From: an uncultured Lachnospiraceae bacterium
GTDB taxonomy: Bacteria; Bacillota; Clostridia; Lachnospirales; Lachnospiraceae
Assembly (NCBI GenBank): GCA_949893755.1
Contig: CATLCV010000016.1
Location: forward strand, 1-43,424
DNA: 43,424 bases
Reading direction: 5' to 3'
The notes below the pieces were generated by a model that saw only the letters and a program-made list of their open reading frames with translations, ran no database searches and was not told where the DNA came from. Position numbers and translations under genes: made by a program. Each line of letters starts with the position of its first letter. Within the stretch, counting starts at the first letter, position 1. Positions 33,342 through 41,141 of the stretch are shown piece by piece.

Positions 33342-33992
33342 ATGCAGTATCTGGTTATAATGGGAATATTGATCGCTGTCGCAGTGATTTTGATCATTGT
33401 CATCATCACAGCCCTGGTGAAGAGCCGTCAGGACGACGGGGAGGAGTATGAGGACGACGATGAAGAAGACTATGATGACGGATACGATGAGGAAGCTGAG
33501 GAAGCGCCCCGCCATATGCGTGAGGAGCACGCTGAGCAGAGGGAGCCGGAACAGGAAGAAGGCCCGCTTATTGTCGGACAGGGCAGGCGGCCCCGGGAAG
33601 GCGCTCCTGCGGAGGAAGGCCGGAACCGGCCGGGCGAAGCGCAGGGAGGGAGACGCCCTTCCGGGAAGAAGCTCTGGAAGCTGTCTTTGGAGAATCTGAC
33701 CACCTGGCAGAAATTTACGTTTATTTTTTATGAAAATCTCGGGATCGGAAGGGGGCACAGTGTCCCGCAGTTTGAAAAGTTCCTGTCCATTGGAGATGAT
33801 CCGAGGGTGTCAAAGCTGCACTGCGCGATCATCCAGAAGGAGGATAAGCTCTACCTGAAGGACATGGGTTCCCGAAACGGAACCTACCTCAACGGCAAGC
33901 GGGTGACCCAGCCCGTCCTGCTCCAGAGAGACGACATCATCGGGATGGGCGAGACTGAGATTGAGATACAGAGTATGATGAGAGAAAAATAA
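33342..33992 (+). CDS. Membrane-anchored FHA domain protein
   Basis: Protein of 216 residues: one N-terminal membrane segment (about 3-26), a strongly acidic stretch (31-54), a charged Pro/Gly-rich linker, and a C-terminal forkhead-associated domain (about 125-213). FHA landmarks are GRG (136-138), VSKLHC (156-161) and SRNGTYLNG (177-185), so phosphothreonine binding should be intact. Such proteins act with Ser/Thr kinases in envelope or division control. The gene follows AAAGGAGTG. The next gene encodes a D-Ala-D-Ala carboxypeptidase, consistent with a cell-wall role. Confidence 0.88.
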   Translation: MQYLVIMGILIAVAVILIIVIITALVKSRQDDGEEYEDDDEEDYDDGYDEEAEEAPRHMREEHAEQREPEQEEGPLIVGQGRRPREGAPAEEGRNRPGEAQGGRRPSGKKLWKLSLENLTTWQKFTFIFYENLGIGRGHSVPQFEKFLSIGDDPRVSKLHCAIIQKEDKLYLKDMGSRNGTYLNGKRVTQPVLLQRDDIIGMGETEIEIQSMMREK

Positions 33993-34053
33993 AAAGCTGC
34001 GCAGTGCGGGGATGGCCTGTATCCAACGGAAATCAGTGCAGCAGTTGGGAAAA

Positions 34054-34097
34054 ATATCCAGCCCTTTGCCGGAGGCAATGGAAAAGGGGCTGGATAT
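34054..34097. terminator. Hairpin between the FHA and carboxypeptidase genes
   Basis: ATATCCAGCCCTTT (34054-34067) pairs with AAAGGGGCTGGATAT (about 34083-34097, one bulged G), with an inner TTGCC/GGCAA stem. There is no T-tract, so it may be an attenuator or RNA-stabilising element. Confidence 0.5.
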
Positions 34098-34168
34098 CGT
34101 TGTGTAACGTCGTATGCGGAAAAGCAGCCGATGGCAGGCTTTTCGTACAAAAAATATGGAGGTTCTGT

Positions 34169-36121
34169 ATGATAGGAAAAAGGATTCTGGCAGGGGCAAT
34201 GGTGGCATTACTTCTTGCGGCATGTCCCGGATTAGAGAGCTGTGCAGAGGAAGGGCAGGAGGCTCCCGCGGCGGAAGGCACGGAAGCACCCCAGCCGGAA
34301 AAGACGCCCGAGGAGCTGGCTGCGGAGGAAGAAGCCAGAAAAAACGCGATTTATGAGATTATACCGGATTCCAATAATCTGCCTGGATGGCCGGAGGGGC
34401 CGAAGGTCCATGCGGCGTCGGCCATTGTCATGGATATGGAGAGCGGTGCGGTTCTCTACGCAAAGGCTGCGGAGGAACAGCATTTTCCAGCCAGCATCAC
34501 GAAGCTATTGACCACGCTGGTGGCGCTGGAGACGGGGGAACCTGACGATACGGTGACATTTTCAGAGGACAGCATCAGCTTCCTGGAGCCGGGGGATGCC
34601 AGCATCGGAATGCTTGTGGGCGAGCAGCTCAGCCTCAATGACGCGCTGCATGCGGTCCTGCTTGCTTCGGCAAATGAGGTCTCCTACGCAGTAGCGGAGA
34701 ATATGGGGATCAAGATGGGCGGGACTTACCAGACCTTCATTGACCGGATGAATGAGCGGGCTATAGAACTGGGATGTACGGGCTCCCATTGGGTCAATGC
34801 CAACGGCCTGCATGACGATCAGCATTTTACAACGGCTCATGATATGGCGCGGATCGCCGCGGCAGTCTACCAGTATGAACCGTTCCAGCATCTGATGGGT
34901 TCGCTGGAATATACCATCGCGCCCACCAGCCTGAAAAATGAGCCCCGGACCTGCTGGCAGAATCACAAGATGCTCTGGCCCGAGAATGAATATTATTACG
35001 AATTTTGCCGGGGCGGGAAGACCGGATATACGGACCAGTCGGGAACCACGCTGGTGACCATGGCCGATAACGGGCAGATGCGCCTGGCGGCGGTTGTGAT
35101 GGCGGACTATGGGGTGCAGGCTTATGAGGATACCCGGGCGATGCTGGATTACGCGTTCGGCAATTTCACCAAGGTGACCATTGCGGACAAGGAGACGTCC
35201 GGTGATATTGAGACCTTCCAGGATGAGGGGGCATATGTGGTCCTTCCCGCGGGGGTTGATTTTACGCAGCTGGAATGTCAGATTTCCACTGCAGAAGGAG
35301 CGGCGGAGACAGGACATATTTCCTTTGACCGGTGGATTGAGGTACTGACCGCGCCTCCTGCGCCTCCTGCGGAAACCCCGGCAGAGGGAGAGCAGCCGGC
35401 TGCGGACGGAAGTCAGCCGGGGCAGGAAGGAACGGACGGGACTCCGGCAGGCGCACCGGCGGATGGAGCGCAGCCTGGAGCCGAGGGAGCGGCGGATGGT
35501 TCTCAGCCGGGAGCCGAGGGAACGGCAGACGGTTCTCAGCCAGGCGCAGAGGGAGTACCGGCTTCGGCAGACGGAGCGGTTCCGGCTTCTGCGGAAGGCG
35601 CGCAGCCGGGAACGGACGGAGCTGCTCCGGCCGGTGCGGATGGCGCACAGCCAAGGACAGACGGGACGCAGCCGGAAGCAGGAGAGAACGGAGATGCCTC
35701 AGGCAATCAGGGCTTATCCGGAACCGGGGAGAATCCGGACGATGCATCCTCCGGTCAGGACGGAGCGGATCCGGCGTCAGGAACAGCCGGGAACGGAGAG
35801 AATGATGCCGGATCCGGCAGCGAAAGGGCCGGAACGATCGTTTATACCTATGCAGGCCAGGAGGCCGGGCATGCGGCAGTGGTTTTGAATCAGTCCTATT
35901 TTGGAGAAGGATCGGAAATAGAGTGGACGCCTGCGGACGGCAGCAAGAGGAAAAGCAAAGAAACTGCCCCGAAAAAACTGGGCGGGCTTTCCGCGAGGCA
36001 GATGATCATTGCGGGCGGCGCGGCAGTGCTGCTGGTTGTGATCGTGTGTGCCGGTATGAGCAGACGGAAGAGGACGCAGGAGAGAAAAAGACGGAATCGG
36101 AAAAATAACGGCATTTCTTAA
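34169..36121 (+). CDS. D-alanyl-D-alanine carboxypeptidase (DacF/PBP5-type) with repetitive tail
   Basis: Penicillin-binding protein of 650 residues that trims peptidoglycan stem peptides. Signal peptide at 1-26 (MIGKRILAGAMVALLLAACP). The S11 peptidase domain has SxxK as Ser109-I-T-Lys112, SAN at 167-169 and KTG at 284-286. A PBP5-like C-terminal beta domain ends near residue 395, followed by about 190 residues of Gly/Ala/Pro/Glu/Asp-rich repeats including an 11-residue unit (GAEGAADGSQP, GAEGTADGSQP). The protein ends in a membrane anchor (about 612-632) and RRKR tail. The start at 34169 follows GGAGG; the frame is open back to 34004 without a ribosome site. The tail roughly doubles the usual length. 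Confidence 0.9.
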   Translation: MIGKRILAGAMVALLLAACPGLESCAEEGQEAPAAEGTEAPQPEKTPEELAAEEEARKNAIYEIIPDSNNLPGWPEGPKVHAASAIVMDMESGAVLYAKAAEEQHFPASITKLLTTLVALETGEPDDTVTFSEDSISFLEPGDASIGMLVGEQLSLNDALHAVLLASANEVSYAVAENMGIKMGGTYQTFIDRMNERAIELGCTGSHWVNANGLHDDQHFTTAHDMARIAAAVYQYEPFQHLMGSLEYTIAPTSLKNEPRTCWQNHKMLWPENEYYYEFCRGGKTGYTDQSGTTLVTMADNGQMRLAAVVMADYGVQAYEDTRAMLDYAFGNFTKVTIADKETSGDIETFQDEGAYVVLPAGVDFTQLECQISTAEGAAETGHISFDRWIEVLTAPPAPPAETPAEGEQPAADGSQPGQEGTDGTPAGAPADGAQPGAEGAADGSQPGAEGTADGSQPGAEGVPASADGAVPASAEGAQPGTDGAAPAGADGAQPRTDGTQPEAGENGDASGNQGLSGTGENPDDASSGQDGADPASGTAGNGENDAGSGSERAGTIVYTYAGQEAGHAAVVLNQSYFGEGSEIEWTPADGSKRKSKETAPKKLGGLSARQMIIAGGAAVLLVVIVCAGMSRRKRTQERKRRNRKNNGIS

Positions 36122-36145
36122 ATATAAGAAAAGTATATAAACCTA

Positions 36146-36174
36146 TTGACATAAAAAATGGGTATGCATATAAT
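36146..36174 (+). promoter_or_regulatory. Perfect consensus promoter of the repeat RNA
   Basis: TTGACA (36146-36151), exactly 17 nt, TATAAT (36169-36174). It is the strongest-looking promoter in the window. Expected transcript start is about 36181, directly before the first hairpin of the repeat RNA. Confidence 0.88.
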
Positions 36175-36180
36175 ATTATT

Positions 36181-36321
36181 AAAGGGAAAGCGTGCTTTTC
36201 CGGTGGGCTAACACTAAAATCTGAGATGCTTGTCAATCAGAAGATTGGCCGTTGGCGGACAACACTAAAAACCGATATATTTACTGGGCAACGTACCAGT
36301 CGTTGGCAGACAACACTAAAA
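36181..36321 (+). ncRNA. Repeat RNA, candidate type III antitoxin
   Basis: Three conserved blocks end in ACACTAAAA at 36211-36219, 36262-36270 and 36313-36321, exactly 51 nt apart. Blocks 2 and 3 share GTTGGC-GACAACACTAAAA; block 1 is a shorter variant (GGTGGGCTAACACTAAAA). Each block is preceded by a hairpin of different sequence. They are GGGAAAGC/GCTTTTCC (36184-36201), CAATC-AGAA-GATTG (36234-36247) and ACTGG/CCAGT (36283-36300). In the third, loop bases CAACG (36289-36293) are complementary to CGTTG (36301-36305) just after the stem, a classical H-type pseudoknot. No open frame spans it. The layout matches type III antitoxin RNAs, with A-rich tails where the toxin could cut units apart. 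Confidence 0.7.
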
Positions 36322-36329
36322 TTAGCCGC

Positions 36330-36372
36330 AAAGAGAGGGTATGTAGCACAATGGTGTTATTACCCTCTCTTT
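36330..36372 (+). terminator. Hairpin between repeat RNA and RNase-like gene
   Basis: AAAGAGAGGGTA (36330-36341) pairs perfectly with TACCCTCTCTTT (36361-36372); an inner AGCAC/GTGTT stem extends it. The following AAAATTAT is a weak tail, so partial read-through into the gene at 36410 is expected, as in type III toxin-antitoxin loci. Confidence 0.75.
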
Positions 36373-36409
36373 AAAATTATATGACGATTCAAAATGGCGG
36401 GAAGATGCA

Positions 36410-37105
36410 ATGAGATATACAAAAGAAGATGCGAGAAGAATTGTGTTGAATTGTGCAAAGCAGTATCAGAACAAACTTGTTAACAAAAAATTTATTATAA
36501 TTTACCGGGAAAGGCAGGATAATTCTGTAAGATTTATTGAAGTTATTTTTCACGACCGCAATTATCAACATTTGACGGGATTGGAACTATTGAATCAAGA
36601 CGGTGCAGTAATTCATAGGCAGTCCGTCAACTTTTATAGAAAATGTATAGACAATAAATTGAGTATAGACGAAATTGGTTTTAAGAATGACGGGACTACA
36701 CAATTGAAGTTAACGGCTCTGCCTGTTTTAATGGATATAACAAAAATAACAAAGATTACCGGAGATTATAATAATTTGAGACCATATCTGCTGGTGGATA
36801 AGGTGATAGGTGGTGTGAATTTTTGCCTTGGATTAAGCCGGGAAGGGAACTGGTACGTGCCGTCATCAGCGCTTCTTGAGGATATTAAGCGTCTGACGGA
36901 CAGACCATCTCAGGTACTGGCAATTTTACAAAAGGATTCAAAAGAGGAGATTTACCATGTTGTGAAGTATGTTGCGAAAGGATTAAATCTAAATAATATT
37001 CGCTTTCCGGATGAAATTTGCCAAAAAATAAATTTAGAAAATTATGAATATAAAGGTACACCAAATCTAATCCCTCAAAATCGGAAAAATGAGAAAACCT
37101 CTTGA
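36410..37105 (+). CDS. PBECR4-like protein, predicted BECR-fold RNase; candidate toxin
   Basis: Protein of 231 residues, AT-rich compared with genes on both sides. It resembles, from memory, the PBECR4 family (phage-associated Barnase-EndoU-ColicinE5/D-RelE-like nucleases): FYRKCIDNKLSIDEIGFKNDGTTQLKLTAL (about 74-105, in segments), ITGDYNNLRPYLLVDKVIGG (about 118-137), WYVPSSALLEDI and ILQKDSKEEIYHVVKYVAKG. Catalytic residues are not defined by me. There is no signal peptide or membrane segment. The ribosome site is poor (GGCGGGAAG), consistent with low toxin output against a strongly expressed RNA. The stop codon lies inside the -35 box of the T-box promoter. An unrelated RNA-controlled gene is the alternative. 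Confidence 0.65.
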   Translation: MRYTKEDARRIVLNCAKQYQNKLVNKKFIIIYRERQDNSVRFIEVIFHDRNYQHLTGLELLNQDGAVIHRQSVNFYRKCIDNKLSIDEIGFKNDGTTQLKLTALPVLMDITKITKITGDYNNLRPYLLVDKVIGGVNFCLGLSREGNWYVPSSALLEDIKRLTDRPSQVLAILQKDSKEEIYHVVKYVAKGLNLNNIRFPDEICQKINLENYEYKGTPNLIPQNRKNEKTS

Positions 37106-37130
37106 CTAATCCGCCTCTTCTACTTATAAT
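37102..37130 (+). promoter_or_regulatory. Promoter of the T-box/ileS transcript
   Basis: TTGACT (37102-37107), 17-nt spacer, TATAAT (37125-37130). The -35 box overlaps the stop codon of the RNase-like gene. Confidence 0.8.
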
Positions 37131-37136
37131 ATCCCT

Positions 37137-37580
37137 GTGGTAAAGAACTGAGAATACAAAAAGACCATGACGGAGACAGTAGGAAGAACCCTGAAGCTTC
37201 AAGCGAGCCGGAGATGGTGAGAGTCCGGTACAAGTAAGGTTTTTCTGAAGATCACTCCCGAGTTGCAGCAACCGAACCCCGGCATAGTTCCCGCGGTGAT
37301 ATTCTGCGATAGTCCATACCCATGCGGTGAGGGCATCCCAAGAATCAGGCAGAACGTGAATCACGCCGGACAGTAGGGGCTGACGGTTTTCCGCCGTTAC
37401 CGGAATCCATAAATGACAAAGAGGTCAGAGCACCGTGTTTCAAAGTAAGCGGCGGGAGATTACAGTATCCATTTTTGCCGCATCCACATCAAGAAGAAGC
37501 ACCGGATCTGAACAGATGTTGTAACAGGTGGTATCAACGGAGCATACGCTTCCGTCCTATTACAGGACGGGAGCATTTTT
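37137..37580 (+). promoter_or_regulatory. T-box leader, isoleucine-specific
   Basis: Leader RNA that reads the charging state of tRNA-Ile and controls ileS by antitermination. Stem I landmarks: GACAGTAGGAAGAACC near 37170-37190, GAGCCGGAGATGGTGAGAG around 37205-37223, and the specifier loop CTGAAGATCACTC with ATC at 37251-37253. The T-box core CAGGTGGTATCAACGG lies at 37525-37540. The terminator is GCTTCCGTCCT (37548-37558) / AGGACGGGAGC (37564-37574) followed by ATTTTT. Uncharged tRNA-Ile pairing with GGT would favour the antiterminator formed by the core and the 5' arm of the terminator. Confidence 0.93.
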
Positions 37581-37622
37581 GTTCTATAGGCAGTTTCTAT
37601 GAATTTTCCGATAGAACAAAAA
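37576..37622. repeat. Perfect 12-bp inverted repeat starting in the T-box terminator U-tract
   Basis: TTTTTGTTCTAT (37576-37587) and ATAGAACAAAAA (37611-37622) are perfect complements around a 23-nt interior. The 5' arm uses the T-run of the T-box terminator. Confidence 0.75.
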
Positions 37623-37667
37623 CCCTCCGGAGAGAGTGCTATGCGTCGTACAGGACAGATGCCGCGA

Positions 37668-37705
37668 TGCGGCCGCCGCAGGCGCGAGTTTCGCAGGCGA
37701 AACTC
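37668..37705. repeat. Two tight palindromes before ileS
   Basis: TGCGGC-C-GCCGCA (37668-37680) and GAGTTTCGC-AG-GCGAAACTC (37686-37705) lie in the leader just upstream of the ileS ribosome site. Function unknown; possibly RNA-stabilising hairpins or a small palindromic repeat. Confidence 0.55.
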
Positions 37706-37736
37706 ATTTATATAATGAGAGAAAGGAAGGGAAGCA

Positions 37737-40700
37737 ATGTATAAGAAAGTTTCTACGGATATGAATTTCGTAGAGCGTGAAAAAGAAGTTGAGAAGTTTT
37801 GGGCTGACAATGACATTTTCCGCAAGAGCATGAAGGAGCGGGAGGGCAGCCCCATGTATACGTTTTATGACGGGCCGCCGACGGCCAACGGCAAGCCCCA
37901 CATCGGACACGTATTGACACGCGTCATCAAGGATATGATCCCCCGCTACCGCACCATGAAGGGCTATGAAGTTCCGAGGAAGGCGGGCTGGGACACCCAC
38001 GGTCTTCCGGTGGAGCTGGAAGTGGAGAAGGCTTTGGGCCTGGACGGCAAGGATCAGATCGAGGAATACGGTCTGGAGCCGTTTATTGACAAATGTAAAG
38101 AAAGCGTCTGGAAATACAAAGGCATGTGGGAGGATTTCTCCGGCACCGTCGGATTCTGGGCGGATATGGACGATCCCTATGTGACCTATCACAATGACTT
38201 TATCGAGTCCGAATGGTGGGCGTTAAAGCAGATCTGGGACAAGGGCCTTCTGTACAAGGGCTTCAAGATCGTGCCCTACTGCCCCCGCTGCGGGACCCCG
38301 CTCTCCGCGCAGGAGGTAGCCCAGGGCTACAAGGATATCAAGGAGCGCTCCGCCATCGTCCGCTTTAAGGTGAAGGACGAGGATGCCTATTTCCTGGCAT
38401 GGACCACCACGCCGTGGACTCTGCCCTCCAACCTGGGACTCTGTATCAATCCCAAGGAGACTTACGCGAAAGTATCCTGCGTGGACGGCTATACCTATTA
38501 TATGGCGGAGGCCCTGCTGGATACGGTATTAGGACCGCTGGCAAAGGACGGAAAGCCGGCCTATGAGATCCTGGAGACCTATGTGGGAAAGGATCTGGAA
38601 TACAAAGAGTACGAGCCGCTCTACCAGTGCGCGGCGGACGGCATCAAAGGCCAGCATAAGAAAGCATTTTATGTCACATGCGACGGATATGTGACGCTGA
38701 CAGACGGTACCGGCGTGGTGCACATCGCTCCCGCCTTCGGTGAGGACGATGCCAATGTCTGTCGGAAGTACGACATGCCCTTTGTGCAGCTCGTAGACGA
38801 AAAGGGAAATATGGCGGAATCCACCCCGTTTGCCGGATTATTTGTGAAAAAGGCAGACCCGGAGGTGTTAAAGGAGCTGGACGCGAGAGGGCTTCTGTTC
38901 GACGCGCCCAAGTTTGAGCACAGCTATCCCCACTGCTGGCGCTGCGATACCCCGCTGATCTACTATGCGCGGGAATCCTGGTTCATCAAAATGACCGCGG
39001 TCAAGGATGACCTGATCGCCAACAACAATACCATCAACTGGATCCCGGAGAGCATCGGCAAGGGCCGTTTCGGGGACTGGCTGGAAAATGTCCAGGACTG
39101 GGGCATCAGCCGCAACCGTTACTGGGGGACCCCCTTAAACATCTGGGAGTGCGAATGCGGGCACATGCATTCGATCGGAAGCATCGAAGAGCTGAAATCC
39201 ATGTCCGATAACTGCCCGGACGATATTGAGCTGCACCGCCCGTATATCGATGAAGTCACGATAAAATGTCCGCACTGCGGCAAAGAGATGCACCGTGTGC
39301 CGGAGGTGATCGACTGCTGGTTCGACAGCGGGTCCATGCCCTTTGCGCAGCATCACTATCCATTTGAAAATAAAGAGATCTTCGAGCAGCAGTTCCCGGC
39401 CCAGTTCATTTCCGAGGCCGTGGACCAGACCCGCGGGTGGTTCTATTCCCTGCTGGCGATCTCCACGCTGATCTTCAACAAAGCGCCTTATGAAAATGTC
39501 ATCGTCCTGGGCCACGTTCAGGATGAAAAGGGCCAGAAGATGAGCAAGTCCAAGGGAAATGCGGTAGATCCGTTTGACGCTCTGGAGAAGTACGGCGCAG
39601 ACGCGATCCGCTGGTATTTCTACGTGAACAGCGCGCCCTGGCTGCCCAACCGTTTCCACGGAAAGGCCGTCATGGAAGGACAGCGCAAGTTCATGGGAAC
39701 CCTTTGGAACACCTATGCGTTTTATGTATTGTATGCCAACATCGACGGCTTCAATCCCTATGAGCACGGCCTGTCCCGGGAAGTGACCGGGGAGATCCGC
39801 GTTCCGGGCTGCGACACGCTGTCCGTGATGGACAAATGGCTCCTCTCCAAGCTGAATACGCTTGTGAAGACGGTGGACCATGATCTGGAGAATTACCGGA
39901 TTCCGGAAAGCGCCCGCGCGCTGCAGGAATTTGTAGATGATATGAGCAACTGGTATGTGCGCCGGAGCCGGGAACGTTTCTGGGCAAAGGGCATGGAGCA
40001 GGATAAGGTCAATGCCTATATGACATTGTATACCGCGCTCGTGACCGTGGCAAAGGCAGCCGCGCCGCTGATCCCCTTTATGACGGAGCAGATCTACCAA
40101 AACCTGGTGTGCGGCATCAACCCGGAGGCGCCGGAGAGCGTGCATCTGTGCGATTTCCCGAAGGCGGATGAGGCACTGATCGATTCCGAACTGGAAAGCA
40201 ATATGGAGCATGTGCTGAAGCTGGTCGTTATGGGGCGTGCGTGCCGCAATACGTCCAATATCAAGAACCGCCAGCCCATCGGACAGATGTTTGTAAAGGC
40301 AGAATTTGAGCTGCCGGAATATTACCAGGAGATCGCGGCGGACGAGCTGAATGTAAAGATCATCAAATTTACCCAGGATGTAAGGGACTTTACTTCTTAT
40401 AATTTTAAGCCCCAATTAAAGACAATCGGGCCAAAGTATGGTAAAATGTTAGGAGGCATCCGGAAGGCGCTGGACAATCTGGACGGAAATACCGCCATGG
40501 ATGAGATCAATGCCGAGGGATCCTTAAAGCTGGATGTGGACGGACAGGAGATCACCCTGTTCCGGGAAGACCTGCTGATCGAGACCGCGCAGGTGCCGGG
40601 CTTCGTATCGGAAAATGACGGCGGGATCACGGTCGTACTGGATACCAACCTGACAGAAGAGCTGTTGGAGGAAGGATTCGTCCGGGAGATCATCAGCAAG

Positions 40701-40919
40701 CTCCAGACTATGAGAAAAGAAGCGGACTTTGAGGTGATGGATAAGATCCGGGTGACCTACGAAGGAAGCGAAAAAGCAGAAGCAGTATTTGCAAAATACG
40801 CGGAATCTATCGGCAGTGACGTACTTGCGGACGATGTTGCGAAGGCGTCTCCGGAAGGATATGTCAAGGCCTGGAAGATTAACGGGGAGGACGTTACGAT
40901 CGGCGTCCGGAAAATGTAA
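37737..40919 (+). CDS. ileS: Isoleucyl-tRNA synthetase, long (IleS2-like) type
   Basis: Class I aminoacyl-tRNA synthetase of 1060 residues charging tRNA-Ile. HIGH motif at 55-58 (GKPHIGHVLT), KMSKS at 601-605 (QKMSKSKGNAVDP), zinc-type cysteines in CPRCGTPLSAQEVAQGYK and CPHCGKEMHRVPEVIDCWFDSGSMPF, CP1 editing region around residues 190-390 (LAWTTTPWTLPSNLGL), anticodon-binding domain from about 690. The length and lack of the C-terminal zinc finger typical of 920-940-residue IleS1 enzymes point to the eukaryote-like IleS2 group, whose members are often insensitive to mupirocin. Start follows AGGAAGGGAAGC. Controlled by the T-box upstream. Confidence 0.96.
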   Translation: MYKKVSTDMNFVEREKEVEKFWADNDIFRKSMKEREGSPMYTFYDGPPTANGKPHIGHVLTRVIKDMIPRYRTMKGYEVPRKAGWDTHGLPVELEVEKALGLDGKDQIEEYGLEPFIDKCKESVWKYKGMWEDFSGTVGFWADMDDPYVTYHNDFIESEWWALKQIWDKGLLYKGFKIVPYCPRCGTPLSAQEVAQGYKDIKERSAIVRFKVKDEDAYFLAWTTTPWTLPSNLGLCINPKETYAKVSCVDGYTYYMAEALLDTVLGPLAKDGKPAYEILETYVGKDLEYKEYEPLYQCAADGIKGQHKKAFYVTCDGYVTLTDGTGVVHIAPAFGEDDANVCRKYDMPFVQLVDEKGNMAESTPFAGLFVKKADPEVLKELDARGLLFDAPKFEHSYPHCWRCDTPLIYYARESWFIKMTAVKDDLIANNNTINWIPESIGKGRFGDWLENVQDWGISRNRYWGTPLNIWECECGHMHSIGSIEELKSMSDNCPDDIELHRPYIDEVTIKCPHCGKEMHRVPEVIDCWFDSGSMPFAQHHYPFENKEIFEQQFPAQFISEAVDQTRGWFYSLLAISTLIFNKAPYENVIVLGHVQDEKGQKMSKSKGNAVDPFDALEKYGADAIRWYFYVNSAPWLPNRFHGKAVMEGQRKFMGTLWNTYAFYVLYANIDGFNPYEHGLSREVTGEIRVPGCDTLSVMDKWLLSKLNTLVKTVDHDLENYRIPESARALQEFVDDMSNWYVRRSRERFWAKGMEQDKVNAYMTLYTALVTVAKAAAPLIPFMTEQIYQNLVCGINPEAPESVHLCDFPKADEALIDSELESNMEHVLKLVVMGRACRNTSNIKNRQPIGQMFVKAEFELPEYYQEIAADELNVKIIKFTQDVRDFTSYNFKPQLKTIGPKYGKMLGGIRKALDNLDGNTAMDEINAEGSLKLDVDGQEITLFREDLLIETAQVPGFVSENDGGITVVLDTNLTEELLEEGFVREIISKLQTMRKEADFEVMDKIRVTYEGSEKAEAVFAKYAESIGSDVLADDVAKASPEGYVKAWKINGEDVTIGVRKM

Positions 40920-40921
40920 GG

Positions 40922-40946
40922 ATCAGCAGGAACATGTCCTGCTGAT
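40922..40946. terminator. Hairpin after ileS
   Basis: ATCAGCAGGA (40922-40931) / TCCTGCTGAT (40937-40946), a perfect 10-bp stem directly behind the ileS stop. There is no T-tract beyond TCT. Confidence 0.65.
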
Positions 40947-41141
40947 TCTAAGCCACATGTGGGCGGCCCTGGCGAGATGTACACCGGAAGGGGTACATGG
41001 GGTATATTTTTATACGGACAGAGCACTCAGAAAGGGTGGTGACAGACCATGTTGGAATGGGTATTCGGAAAAAGTGAGAAGGAGAATGCAGACAGAGAAA
41101 CGATAATCAGAGAGACTGATAAGGGAGGTAACAACAGACCA

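Noticed and set aside
34004..34168. N-terminal extension of the carboxypeptidase
   Set aside because: It would bury the signal peptide behind 55 residues; GGAGG and the hydrophobic signal point to 34169.
36202..36321. The three evenly spaced blocks as a mini CRISPR array
   Set aside because: The first block is clearly variant, the intervening sequences fold into hairpins, no cas gene is present, and a perfect promoter plus terminator hairpin frame the array. A structured repeat RNA fits better.
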